Positions 51,103 to 59,833 of a DNA stretch of 64,000 bases are shown here, piece by piece; within the stretch, counting starts at the first letter, position 1, and each line of letters opens with the position of its first letter. The notes beneath the pieces were generated by a model, which was given only the letters and a program-made list of their open reading frames with translations, did no database searches and had not been told where the DNA came from. This stretch comes from Nodosilinea sp. FACHB-131 (GTDB lineage Bacteria > Cyanobacteriota > Cyanobacteriia > Phormidesmidales > Phormidesmidaceae), in assembly GCF_014695395.1 (NCBI RefSeq), contig NZ_JACJOF010000028.1, positions 84,220 to 148,219 of the forward strand, read 5' to 3'. The translations under genes and the position numbers were made by a program.

Positions 51103-51999
51103 AATGGATGCCTTAAAGTATGGATAAACAGACTACGAAAACAGCGTTTTTGCTGCTTCAACAAACTTGATAACCCAGTTCTGATGCAGGTTAATGCATC
51201 TTGTCAGACAGCGTTGAAACGACCAAAACAAATGATTGGTCTTTCTAAGGCCTAAAAATCTCTAAAAGCTTTCTCAGGCCAATTTAAGCTTGCAGCAAAT
51301 TAGTTTGAGAATCGCTTCCCTAGCCTTTTCTAGGTGTCGATCTTCTTTATTATTGCCATGACAGAGAGAATGTGCTTCCGTAATTTCCGTCAAATCATTA
51401 GCGACAATTATGACATTGTGCAACTTTTTATATTTTGACAATCCCAACAGTTCTTATGTGTTTTTCATCCCTTACTACCACAAATGTTTTGATTTGTTTA
51501 CATAAATGTTTTTACTTTAAATATGCTTTGAACCTCAAGCTATCGCAGCAATACACGTTAACAATTGAGGTTCGCCAACCTTTGGCTGTGCAAATTCCGA
51601 CTCCGTAATAAGATTTGACCAAATACAACAACAGCCACTACGCTTACAACCTAGCTACTGTCACTGCCAAAAACTGGACGTGTATTCACCTATAGTTATT
51701 GCAGCGAGGATGATGCAGCATGTCATCTAGCGATAGTTATAGTTGCAACATTTGCTGATCTCGCAATTTTTAGGATCGAAGCCATCTTGTGCTGAAGCAA
51801 TTTTGCTTCAGCACAGGATGTCCTATTGGTATAACCTCAATATCTTCGCTAATTGTTAGTTCGAAGAAGTTTTTTTAACCCTCTTCAAAAGCACAGTAAC
51901 TAAGTATTAACCATGCTCTCTGCCAGCTCTAGTGCTTACCTCAGTCATGAGGACAATAAATCTGCTACCAAGTTCTCTAAACCTGAGGTCAAACTCAAG
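51103..51999. other. long AT-rich intergenic region
   Basis: Almost 900 bases, clearly AT-richer than the surroundings, holding the promoter of the V4R-like gene at the left and a long hairpin (51783-51820) nearer the kinase gene end. No ORF of note, tRNA or known RNA family was recognised. An unrecognised non-coding RNA could hide here. Confidence 0.5.
51783..51820. repeat. 18-bp near-perfect inverted repeat
   Basis: Arms 51783-51800 and 51803-51820 (TGTGCTGAAGCAA/TTGCTTCAGCACA core) pair with one T-G mismatch-wobble around a two-base centre. It lies 180 bases downstream of the kinase gene end, so it may terminate that minus-strand operon. Confidence 0.75.
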
Positions 52000-53826
52000 T
52001 TAAAACAAAATGTCTGGAGCTAAATCGGCTAGGTCAATAGGATAGATACGGCTGCTCGCAGCTTCGCTGACGCTCCATAGATATTGAATCGGCGCTGATT
52101 CGTCAGGGCTGGTCTTAAAGTATCGGGGCACCATGGCCTGCGGTCGAGGCAGCCCAGCCGTACGGTTGATGATGCGGCCTTCATCGTTGATCAGCAAAAA
52201 TTCTCCCTCTTGGCTGAGCACCCCGTAGCCTACGGCAGTCTCAAACAGCCAGTGTGGTGAAATATCAACCCGGTAGCGCAGCATTCTAAAGGGCTTTAAG
52301 TCGACAATCAGCAGGGCATTGGTGCAATTTTCCTCCAGGGCGAGGTAACGGTAGGGGGTGCGGGTAGGCACTAAGTTGTAGATGGGCACCGAGGCAGCAA
52401 CTGCCCCGAGATAAGTCCCCCGGCGGGTCACCCCATGAAACAGCGTACGGCTACCTCGGCGCACTACTAGCGCGGCGTGGCGGTTGTCTGGGGCGAGGAG
52501 GGTAACTAGTTTATCTCCGGCCGCTGCGGCGATCGCGGCCTTTAGCGGTGCCGATATTTTGACCCCTTGCCCCGGTGGCATCGTCAACTGCCGCACGGCT
52601 ACGCGAAATGAATCTTTGGTGATTTGGGTAGCGGTGGCAAACCAGCGCCCATTGGGGGCAACCGCCACCCCATCGGGGCAAATGCCCTGGGCAACACAGC
52701 CCAAACCGTGGGTCATCGAGAGCAGGTGTAAAGATTCTGAAGTGACTAAAAGGCCCCCCTGGGGAGTTGGCAAAAACCGTTGCACTGGGGCAGGCAGCGC
52801 AAAACCCTGGCTGGCTTGGGGAGCAGTCATACCGGCTTGGGACCAGTGATAAAACCACACCCGCTGCTGGCTACAGGTCACCAGCAAATGGCCCTGATGG
52901 GGTCGGGGTACCAAGCCCATTACCGCCGTGGGGTGTGGCAGCGCCACAAAGGGCAAATCTGATGCTAAATCTAGCTCCGGCAGCCCTTTGGCACATGCGG
53001 GCTGATTCAACAGTCCCTGGGTCTGGTAAGTCTGATAAACCGCCATCAGGTCGGCGCGCATGGCTTGGGCGCTGAAGTAGCGCTTGGGCAGCAGCTTTTG
53101 CAGCGCTTTGCGCAGCACCTGGCTAAAGGGTTCGGCCACCTGGGTGGGCACGATCGGTGGTCGATTGAGGTGAGCCACCATCAGCTCCATGGGGGTGCCC
53201 GAAAAGGGCCGCTGACCCAGCAGCAACTCATACAAAATGATGCCCACGGCGTAGAGGTCGGCGGCAGGAGGATGCTGGTTATAAAAGCGCTCTGGGGCCA
53301 TGTAGGCGGGGGAACCAGTGTGGCCCATATCGGCCTGTTTGGCTTCCTGGCTGAGCCGAGCAATGCCCAGGTCAGACACCCGCGCTACCCAACCCCCAGG
53401 GGTCAGCTCCATGAGAATGTTTTCAGGCTTAATGTCGCAATGCACGATGCCCTGGCGATGGGCGCACTCTAGGGCGGCGAGAATGTCTAAGGTAAATCCC
53501 AGCACCTCCTGCACGGTGAGTACTGTGTCGCTCTCAAGCAGCGATCGCAGCGTGCCGCCCTCACAGTAGTCGAGTACCAGCTGGCGACCGCTGGTGGAAT
53601 GCTCCAGGGCATGGCAGGTGACAATGCTGGGGTGTTCGAGGCTGATTAAAAACCGTAGCTCCCGCAAAAACTTATGGGTGGGAAAACGGTCTTTGTGGAG
53701 GTCTTTAATCGCCACCAATTCCCCAGTTTTGCGGTGGATGGCGCAGTAGACTCGGCCAAACTGCCCATGTCCTACCAATCCCAGGGTGTAATACTGCGAT
53801 CGCCGAATTTGCCGGGTGAGGGCCAC
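52000..53826 (-). CDS. spkG: SpkG-like serine/threonine protein kinase
   Basis: A Hanks-type kinase of 608 residues from GTG 53826. The kinase domain spans about 12-275: glycine loop VGHGQFGRVY (18-27), Lys41 (VAIKDL), catalytic loop HCDIKPEN (129-136), DLG (152-154) and SPAYMAPERFY. The C-terminal half (about 300-608) is beta-rich and looks like a WD/beta-propeller-like domain (LVPRPHQGHLLVTCSQQRVW and VAVAPNGRWFATATQ). It follows the V4R gene by seven bases. A longer ORF to 53883 would overlap that gene and lacks a good start. Context (V4R, small protein, phycobiliprotein-fold protein, V4R, kinase) matches slr0152/spkG of the slr0144-slr0152 cluster. Confidence 0.83.
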   Translation of the reverse strand: MALTRQIRRSQYYTLGLVGHGQFGRVYCAIHRKTGELVAIKDLHKDRFPTHKFLRELRFLISLEHPSIVTCHALEHSTSGRQLVLDYCEGGTLRSLLESDTVLTVQEVLGFTLDILAALECAHRQGIVHCDIKPENILMELTPGGWVARVSDLGIARLSQEAKQADMGHTGSPAYMAPERFYNQHPPAADLYAVGIILYELLLGQRPFSGTPMELMVAHLNRPPIVPTQVAEPFSQVLRKALQKLLPKRYFSAQAMRADLMAVYQTYQTQGLLNQPACAKGLPELDLASDLPFVALPHPTAVMGLVPRPHQGHLLVTCSQQRVWFYHWSQAGMTAPQASQGFALPAPVQRFLPTPQGGLLVTSESLHLLSMTHGLGCVAQGICPDGVAVAPNGRWFATATQITKDSFRVAVRQLTMPPGQGVKISAPLKAAIAAAAGDKLVTLLAPDNRHAALVVRRGSRTLFHGVTRRGTYLGAVAASVPIYNLVPTRTPYRYLALEENCTNALLIVDLKPFRMLRYRVDISPHWLFETAVGYGVLSQEGEFLLINDEGRIINRTAGLPRPQAMVPRYFKTSPDESAPIQYLWSVSEAASSRIYPIDLADLAPDILF

Positions 53827-53833
53827 CGTTTGT

Positions 53834-54496
53834 TTACCCCTGCTGCATGAGGGTTTGCATAATGGCCTGGTGGGCCTGGCCATTGGCCACCAGGGCTTCT
53901 ACCGGCTGTAGCCGCTTTTCTAGACCCAGCACAAAGCGGTTGCAGTCGTCGCCCTTGGCCGTGCAGCTGGTTTGAGCACAGCGCAGCTCGCGCCCGGTGA
54001 GCTGGCTAAAAAAGATCTCAAGAATGCCGCGCTCCAGATCGCCTGCTGGCTTTTGCCCCTGGGGAGCAGTGGCGGTAAAGGGAGAATGCCAGATTTCTAC
54101 CCCTAAAAAGCCGCGATCGCGGTAGGTGATATCCAAATGAATCTGGCCCCAGCCGTGGGTTTTCCAACACTGCTGTAGCGACTGGAGAAATTCAGCCATC
54201 GACAGGCTGGAGAGGGGCTGCTTATAGTAGTCGGCCAGCTCTTCACAGAAGCGGGCGTAGAAGTTTTTGCCCCACCAGCGGCCACAGTTGTAGAGCACGA
54301 GCCGAGAGGCCTGACCGGTTTCCTTTTCTAAGCCAGAATAGATCGCTTGAAGCAGTGCGTCGGGGATGGCCAAGAGGCGATCGCCGCGCCGATTTTCTAA
54401 CAGGCCCAGCTCAGTTGAGCCCCGCACATAGAGATCTTGGGCAAAGTAGTTGCCGGGCAGCCGGCCATCAGTGAGCAAATCGGCAACAGAAACCAT
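53834..54496 (-). CDS. V4R domain protein (Slr0147-like)
   Basis: From ATG 54496 the 220-residue protein has an N-terminal segment with LGLLENRRGDRLLAIPDALL and a C-terminal V4R domain with VLYNCGRWWGKNFYARF, FLGVEIWHSPFT and CAQTSCTAKGDDCNRFVLG, where conserved cysteines and the Gly-Asp-x-Cys site are visible. The family is linked to bilin or chlorophyll-like ligand binding, without proof here. It lies in the order of slr0147 in the Synechocystis cluster. The ORF start at 54565 is longer but its sequence looks like non-coding leader. Seven bases separate it from the kinase gene. Confidence 0.75.
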   Translation of the reverse strand: MVSVADLLTDGRLPGNYFAQDLYVRGSTELGLLENRRGDRLLAIPDALLQAIYSGLEKETGQASRLVLYNCGRWWGKNFYARFCEELADYYKQPLSSLSMAEFLQSLQQCWKTHGWGQIHLDITYRDRGFLGVEIWHSPFTATAPQGQKPAGDLERGILEIFFSQLTGRELRCAQTSCTAKGDDCNRFVLGLEKRLQPVEALVANGQAHQAIMQTLMQQG

Positions 54497-54593
54497 AGTT
54501 AACGTCCTTGACAGGGTAATGATGATGGTGGTCAGGCCCGCCAACCATGGGCGGGGCAGGGGCAACCCCCAACGGCCAAACCGCTAGTTATGC

Positions 54594-55082
54594 CTAGAGC
54601 AACCCGGCTAGGGTGACGGTTTCGCGAGTGTTTAGCATCAAATTTTTGGCTTTCTCAAGGCTGGGCTTGAGCAGGTTGAGCTGGGCCGGTGAAAAGACCT
54701 TGGCCAACTGCTGCATGAGCAGCTGAAAGAGCTGTTGATCGACCGCCTGGGTTTCGTAGGCTTTAACCATCTCGGGCAGCCAGCCCTGCAAGCGCTCTTC
54801 CACAAAGCCATCGTCGTCGAGCAGCATCGCCATGGCCGCATAGCGTAGCACCATGAGACCGCTGCGCACGCTGCGCTCAACTAGAGGCTCGGGGTGACCG
54901 GCCTGCTGCTGTAGGGCATCGGCAATGGGCTGCATAATGGCAATTTCCTGGTCTCGCAGGGTGCGGTAGACCGCCATACGCTCTGGAATTGAGCTGACGT
55001 ACTGGCTCAGGATGCTGAGGTCGTTGGCGTTGAGGTACTGCTTGTCAGGTGAGTCAAATAGGGTGTCGAGCTTAAAGGTCAT
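54594..55082 (-). CDS. phycobiliprotein-fold protein without bilin cysteine
   Basis: The 162-residue protein has a globin-like helical pattern like phycobilisome alpha/beta subunits: YLNANDLSILSQYVSSIPER, MAVYRTLRDQEIAIMQPIAD and LVERSVRSGLMVLRYAAMAM. In allophycocyanin the position of the chromophore cysteine lies in the RDxxYYLR region; here the matching segment has no cysteine, and the whole protein has none. It is probably a structural or scaffolding relative. Its place suggests it is the slr0146 equivalent of the photosystem II assembly cluster. Assignment is by pattern, not by database search. Confidence 0.6.
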   Translation of the reverse strand: MTFKLDTLFDSPDKQYLNANDLSILSQYVSSIPERMAVYRTLRDQEIAIMQPIADALQQQAGHPEPLVERSVRSGLMVLRYAAMAMLLDDDGFVEERLQGWLPEMVKAYETQAVDQQLFQLLMQQLAKVFSPAQLNLLKPSLEKAKNLMLNTRETVTLAGLL

Positions 55083-55161
55083 GGCAAATCTCCGGGGAAG
55101 TGGGGCGCAGGTGGTTGAGCTGGTGGCGCTTACCGTCGGCTAGCAGGCCAAGGACTGGCAA

Positions 55162-55458
55162 CTAGCCAAATAGGTCAGAGAACCCGTCGAGGGTCAAATC
55201 GAGATTGGGATCAGCGGCGGGAGCCGTCGTTGCCGCTAGGGGAGAGATGGGCACCCCAATGGTGGGCTGACCATCCCAGGCAATGTTTTGAAAGAAATCG
55301 CTAACGGTCATGGTCATAGTCGACTCTGACCGGGGGCTCGACCCCAATCCCGGAATGGCGGGCACCGATCGCCCGTCCCAAGCTACGGCCTCAAAGAAGG
55401 CCTGTACCGTTTCTCTAAGCCAGGGTTGGCTCTGCGACTCTACAGAAAATGAGCTCAT
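55162..55458 (-). CDS. small repeat protein (Slr0145-like position)
   Basis: Not a named family. The 98-residue protein has an internal duplication: VQAFFEAVAWDGRSVPAIPG (residues 18-37) and VSDFFQNIAWDGQPTIGVPI (about 51-70), and a third shorter LDGFSDLFG at the C-terminus. Linkers are Ser/Thr/Ala/Pro-rich. The repeated FF-x3-AWDG motif looks like a short linear binding element. The ATG overlaps the V4R stop (ATGA), so it is translationally coupled. Position corresponds to slr0145. Confidence 0.7.
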   Translation of the reverse strand: MSSFSVESQSQPWLRETVQAFFEAVAWDGRSVPAIPGLGSSPRSESTMTMTVSDFFQNIAWDGQPTIGVPISPLAATTAPAADPNLDLTLDGFSDLFG

Positions 55459-56138
55459 TGGCCACCTTCTCCAGCCCGCAGGCGCTTCTCGATGTCACGG
55501 GCATTGGCCCCTTCATTCATCCAGAAGGAGGCGGCATCGATGCGCTCGCGGCCCCCCAGCAAGAATTTGCAGTAGGTCTCGCCCATGGAGTAGCACTGAA
55601 TTTCAATGCAGCTCAGCTGCTTGCGCACCATCTCAGTAAAGAACCCGGCAAACAGACCTGCGTAGAGATGGCAGACGGGCTTGCCCACGTCGCCCAAGGT
55701 GCGGGCCACAGCAGAGTCAAACAAGTTGATGAACATGAAACCCTGCTTGCGATCGCTCATGTCGACCTCCCATCGACCCCAGCCTTGGGAAATGTAGGGC
55801 CACCACCAAGTTTCGAGCAAAAACATTAGGTTGGCGCGACGGGGGCTCATGGCAAACTCGCGCTCAAACCAGGCTTCAAACTGTAGCGAGTCGATTTTGC
55901 CCCACTCCAGCCCCACGGTATACATGATGGCTGATGAGGCATCACCGACTTCTTCTTGCAGCCCCTCTAGCAGGCCAATAATAAAGTCTTCGCTGGTGAG
56001 CACATTGCGGGCGTCGTTCCAGTCGGTAATCGTGCCGTATTCGCTATTGAACTGGAAGAAATCCCGCAGGGCATAGTGGTTATGCTTTTTGGGAAATTTT
56101 TGGTGCAGACGGTGGGCGGTCTCTGTGGTCATAACCAT
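55455..56138 (-). CDS. V4R domain protein (Slr0144-like)
   Basis: From ATG 56138 the 227-residue protein has KFPKKHNHYALRDFFQFNSE at the N-terminus, a central SSAIMYTVGLEWGKIDSLQF, and a C-terminal V4R part with VCHLYAGLFAGFFTEMVRK and CIEIQCYSMGETYCKFLLGG, in which the cysteine-rich E-C...GE-C site is clear. It begins the cluster on this strand and its stop overlaps the next start. The match to Slr0144, a photosystem II assembly-related protein, rests on gene order and pattern. A longer ORF (to 56240) has an unlikely N-terminus. Confidence 0.77.
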   Translation of the reverse strand: MVMTTETAHRLHQKFPKKHNHYALRDFFQFNSEYGTITDWNDARNVLTSEDFIIGLLEGLQEEVGDASSAIMYTVGLEWGKIDSLQFEAWFEREFAMSPRRANLMFLLETWWWPYISQGWGRWEVDMSDRKQGFMFINLFDSAVARTLGDVGKPVCHLYAGLFAGFFTEMVRKQLSCIEIQCYSMGETYCKFLLGGRERIDAASFWMNEGANARDIEKRLRAGEGGQ

Positions 56139-56410
56139 AGCTCGAACAGGCCTTGTAAGACTGTTTTCAGTGATAGCTGTAATGTGCCCAGGCCGACGCA
56201 GAATTAACAGCACAGAGGTGCGCGATCGCCCCGTTGCCAATCTGTCTGCCCAAGGCTAAAGCTGCTGGAGATAAAGCATTGTCGCCTACCTACGCTTTTC
56301 TGTCACGACACAAAACGTAGTAATTATTTCCTCAGTACTAAAGCGCCCAGACCGCTGCAATTGGCGACCTGGGCTGTGGTGTTATAGCTGTAAGGCGAGC
56401 GGTTGGTGCC

Positions 56411-56911
56411 GACGATCTCAGTATCTGGCTAGGCTTAAATGGACTTACCCAAGAGGGTACGGCTCAGCTCCAGGATGGGTAAAAACAGTCTCAGCTCTTC
56501 AGTATTGAGGTGCTGGGTCATCACCTCCTGCATCAGGGTGTAGGTGAGGTTGCAGCTTTCCTGGGCTCCAAAGGCTCGCATGATGGTTTGAAACCACATC
56601 AGCAGAGTGTCTTTAAGCCATTCCGAATCGTCAAGCAGCAGTGCCGTAGCGCTGTAGCGCAGCACTCGCACCGTGTCTCGCTGCCATTTGGCGGCTAAAT
56701 CTTGACTACCTACTAAAAAGATATCTGGTTTTTGAACCTTGAGCCGAGTTAGGACTTGGCTAATGATTTGCTGCTCAGCCCCCTGAATCTTTTGGTAAAC
56801 CCGCAGCCGGATGCTAACAGAGCCCAGGTATTGCTGAAAAAACATCAGCTCTTGGTCGGAGGCGTAGCGACCATCGGTGGCTTGGACTAGAGCCTGGACG
56901 TTAGTGAGCAT
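56411..56911 (-). CDS. second phycobiliprotein-fold protein without bilin cysteine
   Basis: The coding part is 56435-56911 (158 residues, ATG 56911). It has GRYASDQELMFFQQYLGSVS, LRVYQKIQGAEQQIISQVLT and WQRDTVRVLRYSATALLLDD, again the helix pattern of phycobilisome subunits. The aligned bilin-cysteine position has Gln; the single cysteine (QESCNLTY) is elsewhere. It lies 297 bases upstream of the Slr0144-like gene in the same direction, so it may have its own promoter. It looks like a paralogue of the 54594-55082 protein. Confidence 0.55.
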
Positions 56912-57280
56912 GCTGAGCAAGTCTCCCGTGGGGTGATATTACTAATATTCCCTTATGTTGCGAAATGTAAACAAAATTGTGGTTAGAAAATTTAGGTCGG
57001 TGGGACAATCGTCTTTTTATCCGCTAAGCAGTCTAAGAGTTGCTCATGTTGATTGCGAACTGATTGTCTTCCGCTCTTCCTTAATTTTTATGGATCCTGT
57101 TCTTGGGACTGCAATAAAACTTAAACCCTATGATGCCATGGAGCTGAGGACTCGTAGTAATCTGGTGGACATGGAATAACCCCCTATCCAAGCTTAGCCA
57201 CGGCTTTTTGCAATGAGTCTGGGCTGGGGTTTGGCCTGGGCAAGCTGCCATTAATATTGATTTTCAAGAGGGCATTGTTC
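56912..57280. other. divergent intergenic region before psaE
   Basis: The leader and promoter region for psaE on the right and for the phycobiliprotein-fold gene on the left. A 74-codon plus-strand ORF (56955-57179) shows no family resemblance and is not called. AT-rich stretches (56938-56990) could carry promoters. Confidence 0.45.
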
Positions 57281-57493
57281 ATGGTTCAACGTGGTTCTAA
57301 AGTTCGCATTCTCCGCAAAGAGTCTTACTGGTTCCGGGAAGTCGGCACCGTTGCCACTATCGACCAAAGCGGCATCAAATACCCCGCGGTAGTGCGTTTT
57401 AATAATGTCAATTACGCTGGCATCAACACCAACAACTTCGCGCTGGCCGAGCTTCAAGAGGTTGAGGCTCCCAAAGCAGCTAAGAAGGCCTAG
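57281..57493 (+). CDS. psaE: photosystem I reaction center subunit IV
   Basis: PsaE is the small SH3-like stromal subunit that helps dock ferredoxin and stabilises PsaC/PsaD. The 70-residue sequence has the conserved [20 protein letters not shown] and [20 protein letters not shown], ending with an Ala/Lys-rich tail. ATG 57281 is used because the family begins exactly here; the in-frame start at 57257 only adds eight residues of leader. Confidence 0.97.
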   Translation: MVQRGSKVRILRKESYWFREVGTVATIDQSGIKYPAVVRFNNVNYAGINTNNFALAELQEVEAPKAAKKA

Positions 57494-57579
57494 CTAGGCA
57501 TTGCCCTCTAGCCCTGGCCGAAAGCTGCCTTCAGTGCTCTGGCAGGGACCACAGGGATTTGACTAGCGTTGTGGCAATC

Positions 57580-57611
57580 ATTAAGGCCTGTGCTTCGGCA
57601 TAGGCCTTAAT
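57580..57611 (+). terminator. UUCG-capped hairpin behind psaE
   Basis: A 14-bp stem (57580-57593 with 57598-57611, one G-U pair) is closed by the extra-stable C(TTCG)G tetraloop. It lies 86 bases after psaE and 86 before mutM. Few T residues follow, so it may be a terminator or an mRNA 3'-end stabiliser. Confidence 0.75.
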
Positions 57612-57697
57612 AATTAAGGTCGTTTCTGTATGCGCATCCCCACGATTGCTATAGTTCAGGAACACACCGTGAGGGGGCAGCAGCCCAAGGTTAAGCT

Positions 57698-58549
57698 TTG
57701 CCAGAATTACCTGAAGTTGAAACCGTGCGGCGCGGTCTGGCGCGAGTAACGCCGGGACATCAATTGGAGGGAGGGCAGGTATTACTAGCCCGTGCGATCG
57801 CCCATCCCGATAACAATGAAGCAGCGTTTTTAGCCGGCATTACTGGCTCCAGCCTGTCGGCCTGGCACCGCCGGGGTAAATACCTGCTGGGGCAGCTCAC
57901 CCAGGCGGACGGCAGCCCCGGCGGCTATCTGGGGGTACACCTGCGCATGACAGGACAGTTACTGTGGCTCGACCCGAAAACCCCAATGCAGCTCCACTGT
58001 AGAGTCCGTCTCTGGCTCAGCGATAACCACGAGCTGCGCTACGTCGATCAGCGCACCTTTGGCCGCCTCTGGTGGGTGCCCCCTGGGGTTGACCCCACAA
58101 GCATTATGACCGGCCTACAAACCCTAGGACCTGAACCCTTTGACGAAGAGTTCTCATTGGCTTACCTACGCCAGCGCCTCAGCCGGAGCCGTCGCCCCAT
58201 TAAAAATGCCCTGCTCGACCAAAGATTGGTAGCGGGCATTGGCAATATCTACGCCGATGAAGCGCTATTTTTAAGCGGGCTCAAACCACTCACCCTCAGC
58301 GATCGCGTTGGCCCCAAACAACTCCAGCGACTGCACAGCGCCATTCGTGAGGTGCTCACCACTAGCATTGAGTCAGGGGGCACCACCTTTAGCGACTACC
58401 GCGACATCTACGGTATTAACGGCAACTATGGCGGCGTTGCCTGGGTCTACGACCGCGAAGGCCAACCCTGTCGCCGCTGCGACACCCCCATCTGCCGTCT
58501 CAAGCTAGCCGGGCGATCGGCCCACTACTGCCCTCAGTGCCAGCGCTAG
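57698..58549 (+). CDS. mutM: formamidopyrimidine-DNA glycosylase
   Basis: MutM/Fpg removes 8-oxoguanine and formamidopyrimidines. The invariant N-terminus [13 protein letters not shown] (with catalytic Pro2 and Glu3) follows directly on a TTG, so TTG 57698 must be the start codon. [26 protein letters not shown], and the C-terminal zinc finger CRRC...CPQC (C-x2-C-x16-C-x2-C) are intact. Next to psaE, an arrangement found in other cyanobacteria. Repair of oxidised bases fits the surrounding photosynthetic theme. Confidence 0.95.
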   Translation: MPELPEVETVRRGLARVTPGHQLEGGQVLLARAIAHPDNNEAAFLAGITGSSLSAWHRRGKYLLGQLTQADGSPGGYLGVHLRMTGQLLWLDPKTPMQLHCRVRLWLSDNHELRYVDQRTFGRLWWVPPGVDPTSIMTGLQTLGPEPFDEEFSLAYLRQRLSRSRRPIKNALLDQRLVAGIGNIYADEALFLSGLKPLTLSDRVGPKQLQRLHSAIREVLTTSIESGGTTFSDYRDIYGINGNYGGVAWVYDREGQPCRRCDTPICRLKLAGRSAHYCPQCQR

Positions 58550-58619
58550 CAAACACCCTAAGGTGCTGCGCCCGGAGATTTCGTGTACAGTAAGGCTGAG
58601 GTTGATAGCAAATAGATCT

Positions 58620-58838
58620 ATGGCAGCAACGTTAAAGCGTGGCGATTTAGTGCGCGCCGTGCGCGACAAACTAGAAAGTAGTCTAGAGGCTACCGCTAGC
58701 GATACTCGATTCCCACCCTACCTGTTTGAAACCCAAGGGGAAATCTTGGAAACCAGTGATGATTATGCCCTGGTTAAGTTTGGTAAGGTGCCAACCCCCA
58801 ATTTTTGGCTGCGCCTTGACCAGCTAGAAAAGTTTTAG
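58620..58838 (+). CDS. ndhO: NAD(P)H-quinone oxidoreductase subunit O
   Basis: NdhO is a small cyanobacterial and plastid NDH-1 subunit of the peripheral arm, thought to regulate NDH-1-dependent cyclic electron flow. The 72-residue protein has [34 protein letters not shown] and [20 protein letters not shown], which are conserved over the family. ATG 58620 gives the family length; the longer in-frame start at 58563 is not needed. A 16-bp terminator hairpin follows. Confidence 0.95.
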   Translation: MAATLKRGDLVRAVRDKLESSLEATASDTRFPPYLFETQGEILETSDDYALVKFGKVPTPNFWLRLDQLEKF

Positions 58839-58887
58839 GCCTACCTCACATACTAGTCAACTACAAACAAATCAAGTTCACAAATAA

Positions 58888-58922
58888 AGCGGGTTAGGTC
58901 TCTTTGAGAGACCTAACCCGCT
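58888..58922. terminator. 16-bp perfect hairpin between convergent genes
   Basis: Arms 58888-58903 and 58907-58922 (AGCGGGTTAGGTCTCT and its complement) are perfect around TTG. It lies between ndhO and the convergent anti-sigma gene and probably ends both transcripts. Confidence 0.85.
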
Positions 58923-58958
58923 CGTCATTTAGAATGAATTGAGTACTAACTCAAGTGA

Positions 58959-59531
58959 CTACAGCTCAGAATCGATGGGAAGACCGCCAGCTTCCACAGG
59001 GTTACCGATGTCGGTAGACATAGCTGGCGATGTCTCAGGAATAGGAAAAGCTGGTCTATCGAGGGCAATTTTTAGAGCCTCAGGCTGAGCACTCGTCGCC
59101 ATGCGCCACGAAGAATTGCCAGCCCCAACCCCTCCGGATAAAAGATTAATCACACCAATGGCGGCCACTCCAAGACCCGCCATCGTAACCAACCTGAGTC
59201 GGTGATTAAGACCGTGGAAAACGCCCGCAATGGTTTCTTCCGGGTCGCAGTTGGAAGGGCCACTTTGGGTACGTAGCCCCTGGCGCAGAGTGAGTAAGCG
59301 ATTGTATAAAGTGCGAGTGCCGTCGTCTTGTTGAAGCCAACACAATACTTGCTGGCGTTCTTGGGGCGTAACCTCACCGTCGAGATAGGCGCTTATCAAC
59401 TCAAAGCGATCGCGCTTAGTAGCGTCTAAATCGTGACAACAGGACGCTGTAGTCATCAAAGACTCATCTGAAGTGGCACCGCTGGAGGATGAACGCTGAA
59501 CCTGGCTAGGCATATAAGGAAAAGTAGCCAT
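58959..59531 (-). CDS. probable anti-sigma factor of SigG
   Basis: The 190-residue protein has an N-terminal anti-sigma-like region RFELISAYLDGEVTPQERQQ (about residues 45-65) followed by a hydrophobic helix VTMAGLGVAAIGVINLLSGG (about 112-131) and a Ser/Pro-rich C-terminal part. This is the layout of membrane-bound RseA-like anti-sigma factors. It lies downstream of the sigma factor gene in the same direction. In place of a zinc HxxxCxxC motif there is a CCHDLD segment. ATG 59531 is chosen; a TTG start at 59558 adds nine residues. Pairing with SigG is inferred by adjacency. Confidence 0.72.
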   Translation of the reverse strand: MATFPYMPSQVQRSSSSGATSDESLMTTASCCHDLDATKRDRFELISAYLDGEVTPQERQQVLCWLQQDDGTRTLYNRLLTLRQGLRTQSGPSNCDPEETIAGVFHGLNHRLRLVTMAGLGVAAIGVINLLSGGVGAGNSSWRMATSAQPEALKIALDRPAFPIPETSPAMSTDIGNPVEAGGLPIDSEL

Positions 59532-59833
59532 ACCAAAAACAACACCTGGAATAAGCAACTAAACAACGACCATGGCAGGCAACGACCCAGTCTAACAGTT
59601 CGCTAAACAAGCTAGTTATTACCGCCGCTACTGATCATAATGCCAACCCCTTAAAATCGGTAACCTCCGGAGGTCAATTCTAACAAGCAAAACATATATC
59701 CCTAGATAGATGCTTCTGCTTTTGCTCAGGCATTGCTATAAGGACGGATATTTGTTCTAAATCGGTTCCCAATACTTTGCAAATTACACAAGACGTAAAA
59801 TTGGTTGGCAGAGCACCCTTGAACGTGTTGGCC

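Noticed and set aside
56955..57179. Plus-strand ORF of 74 codons upstream of psaE
   Set aside because: No motif or clear start signal, and it lies in the presumed promoter region of psaE.
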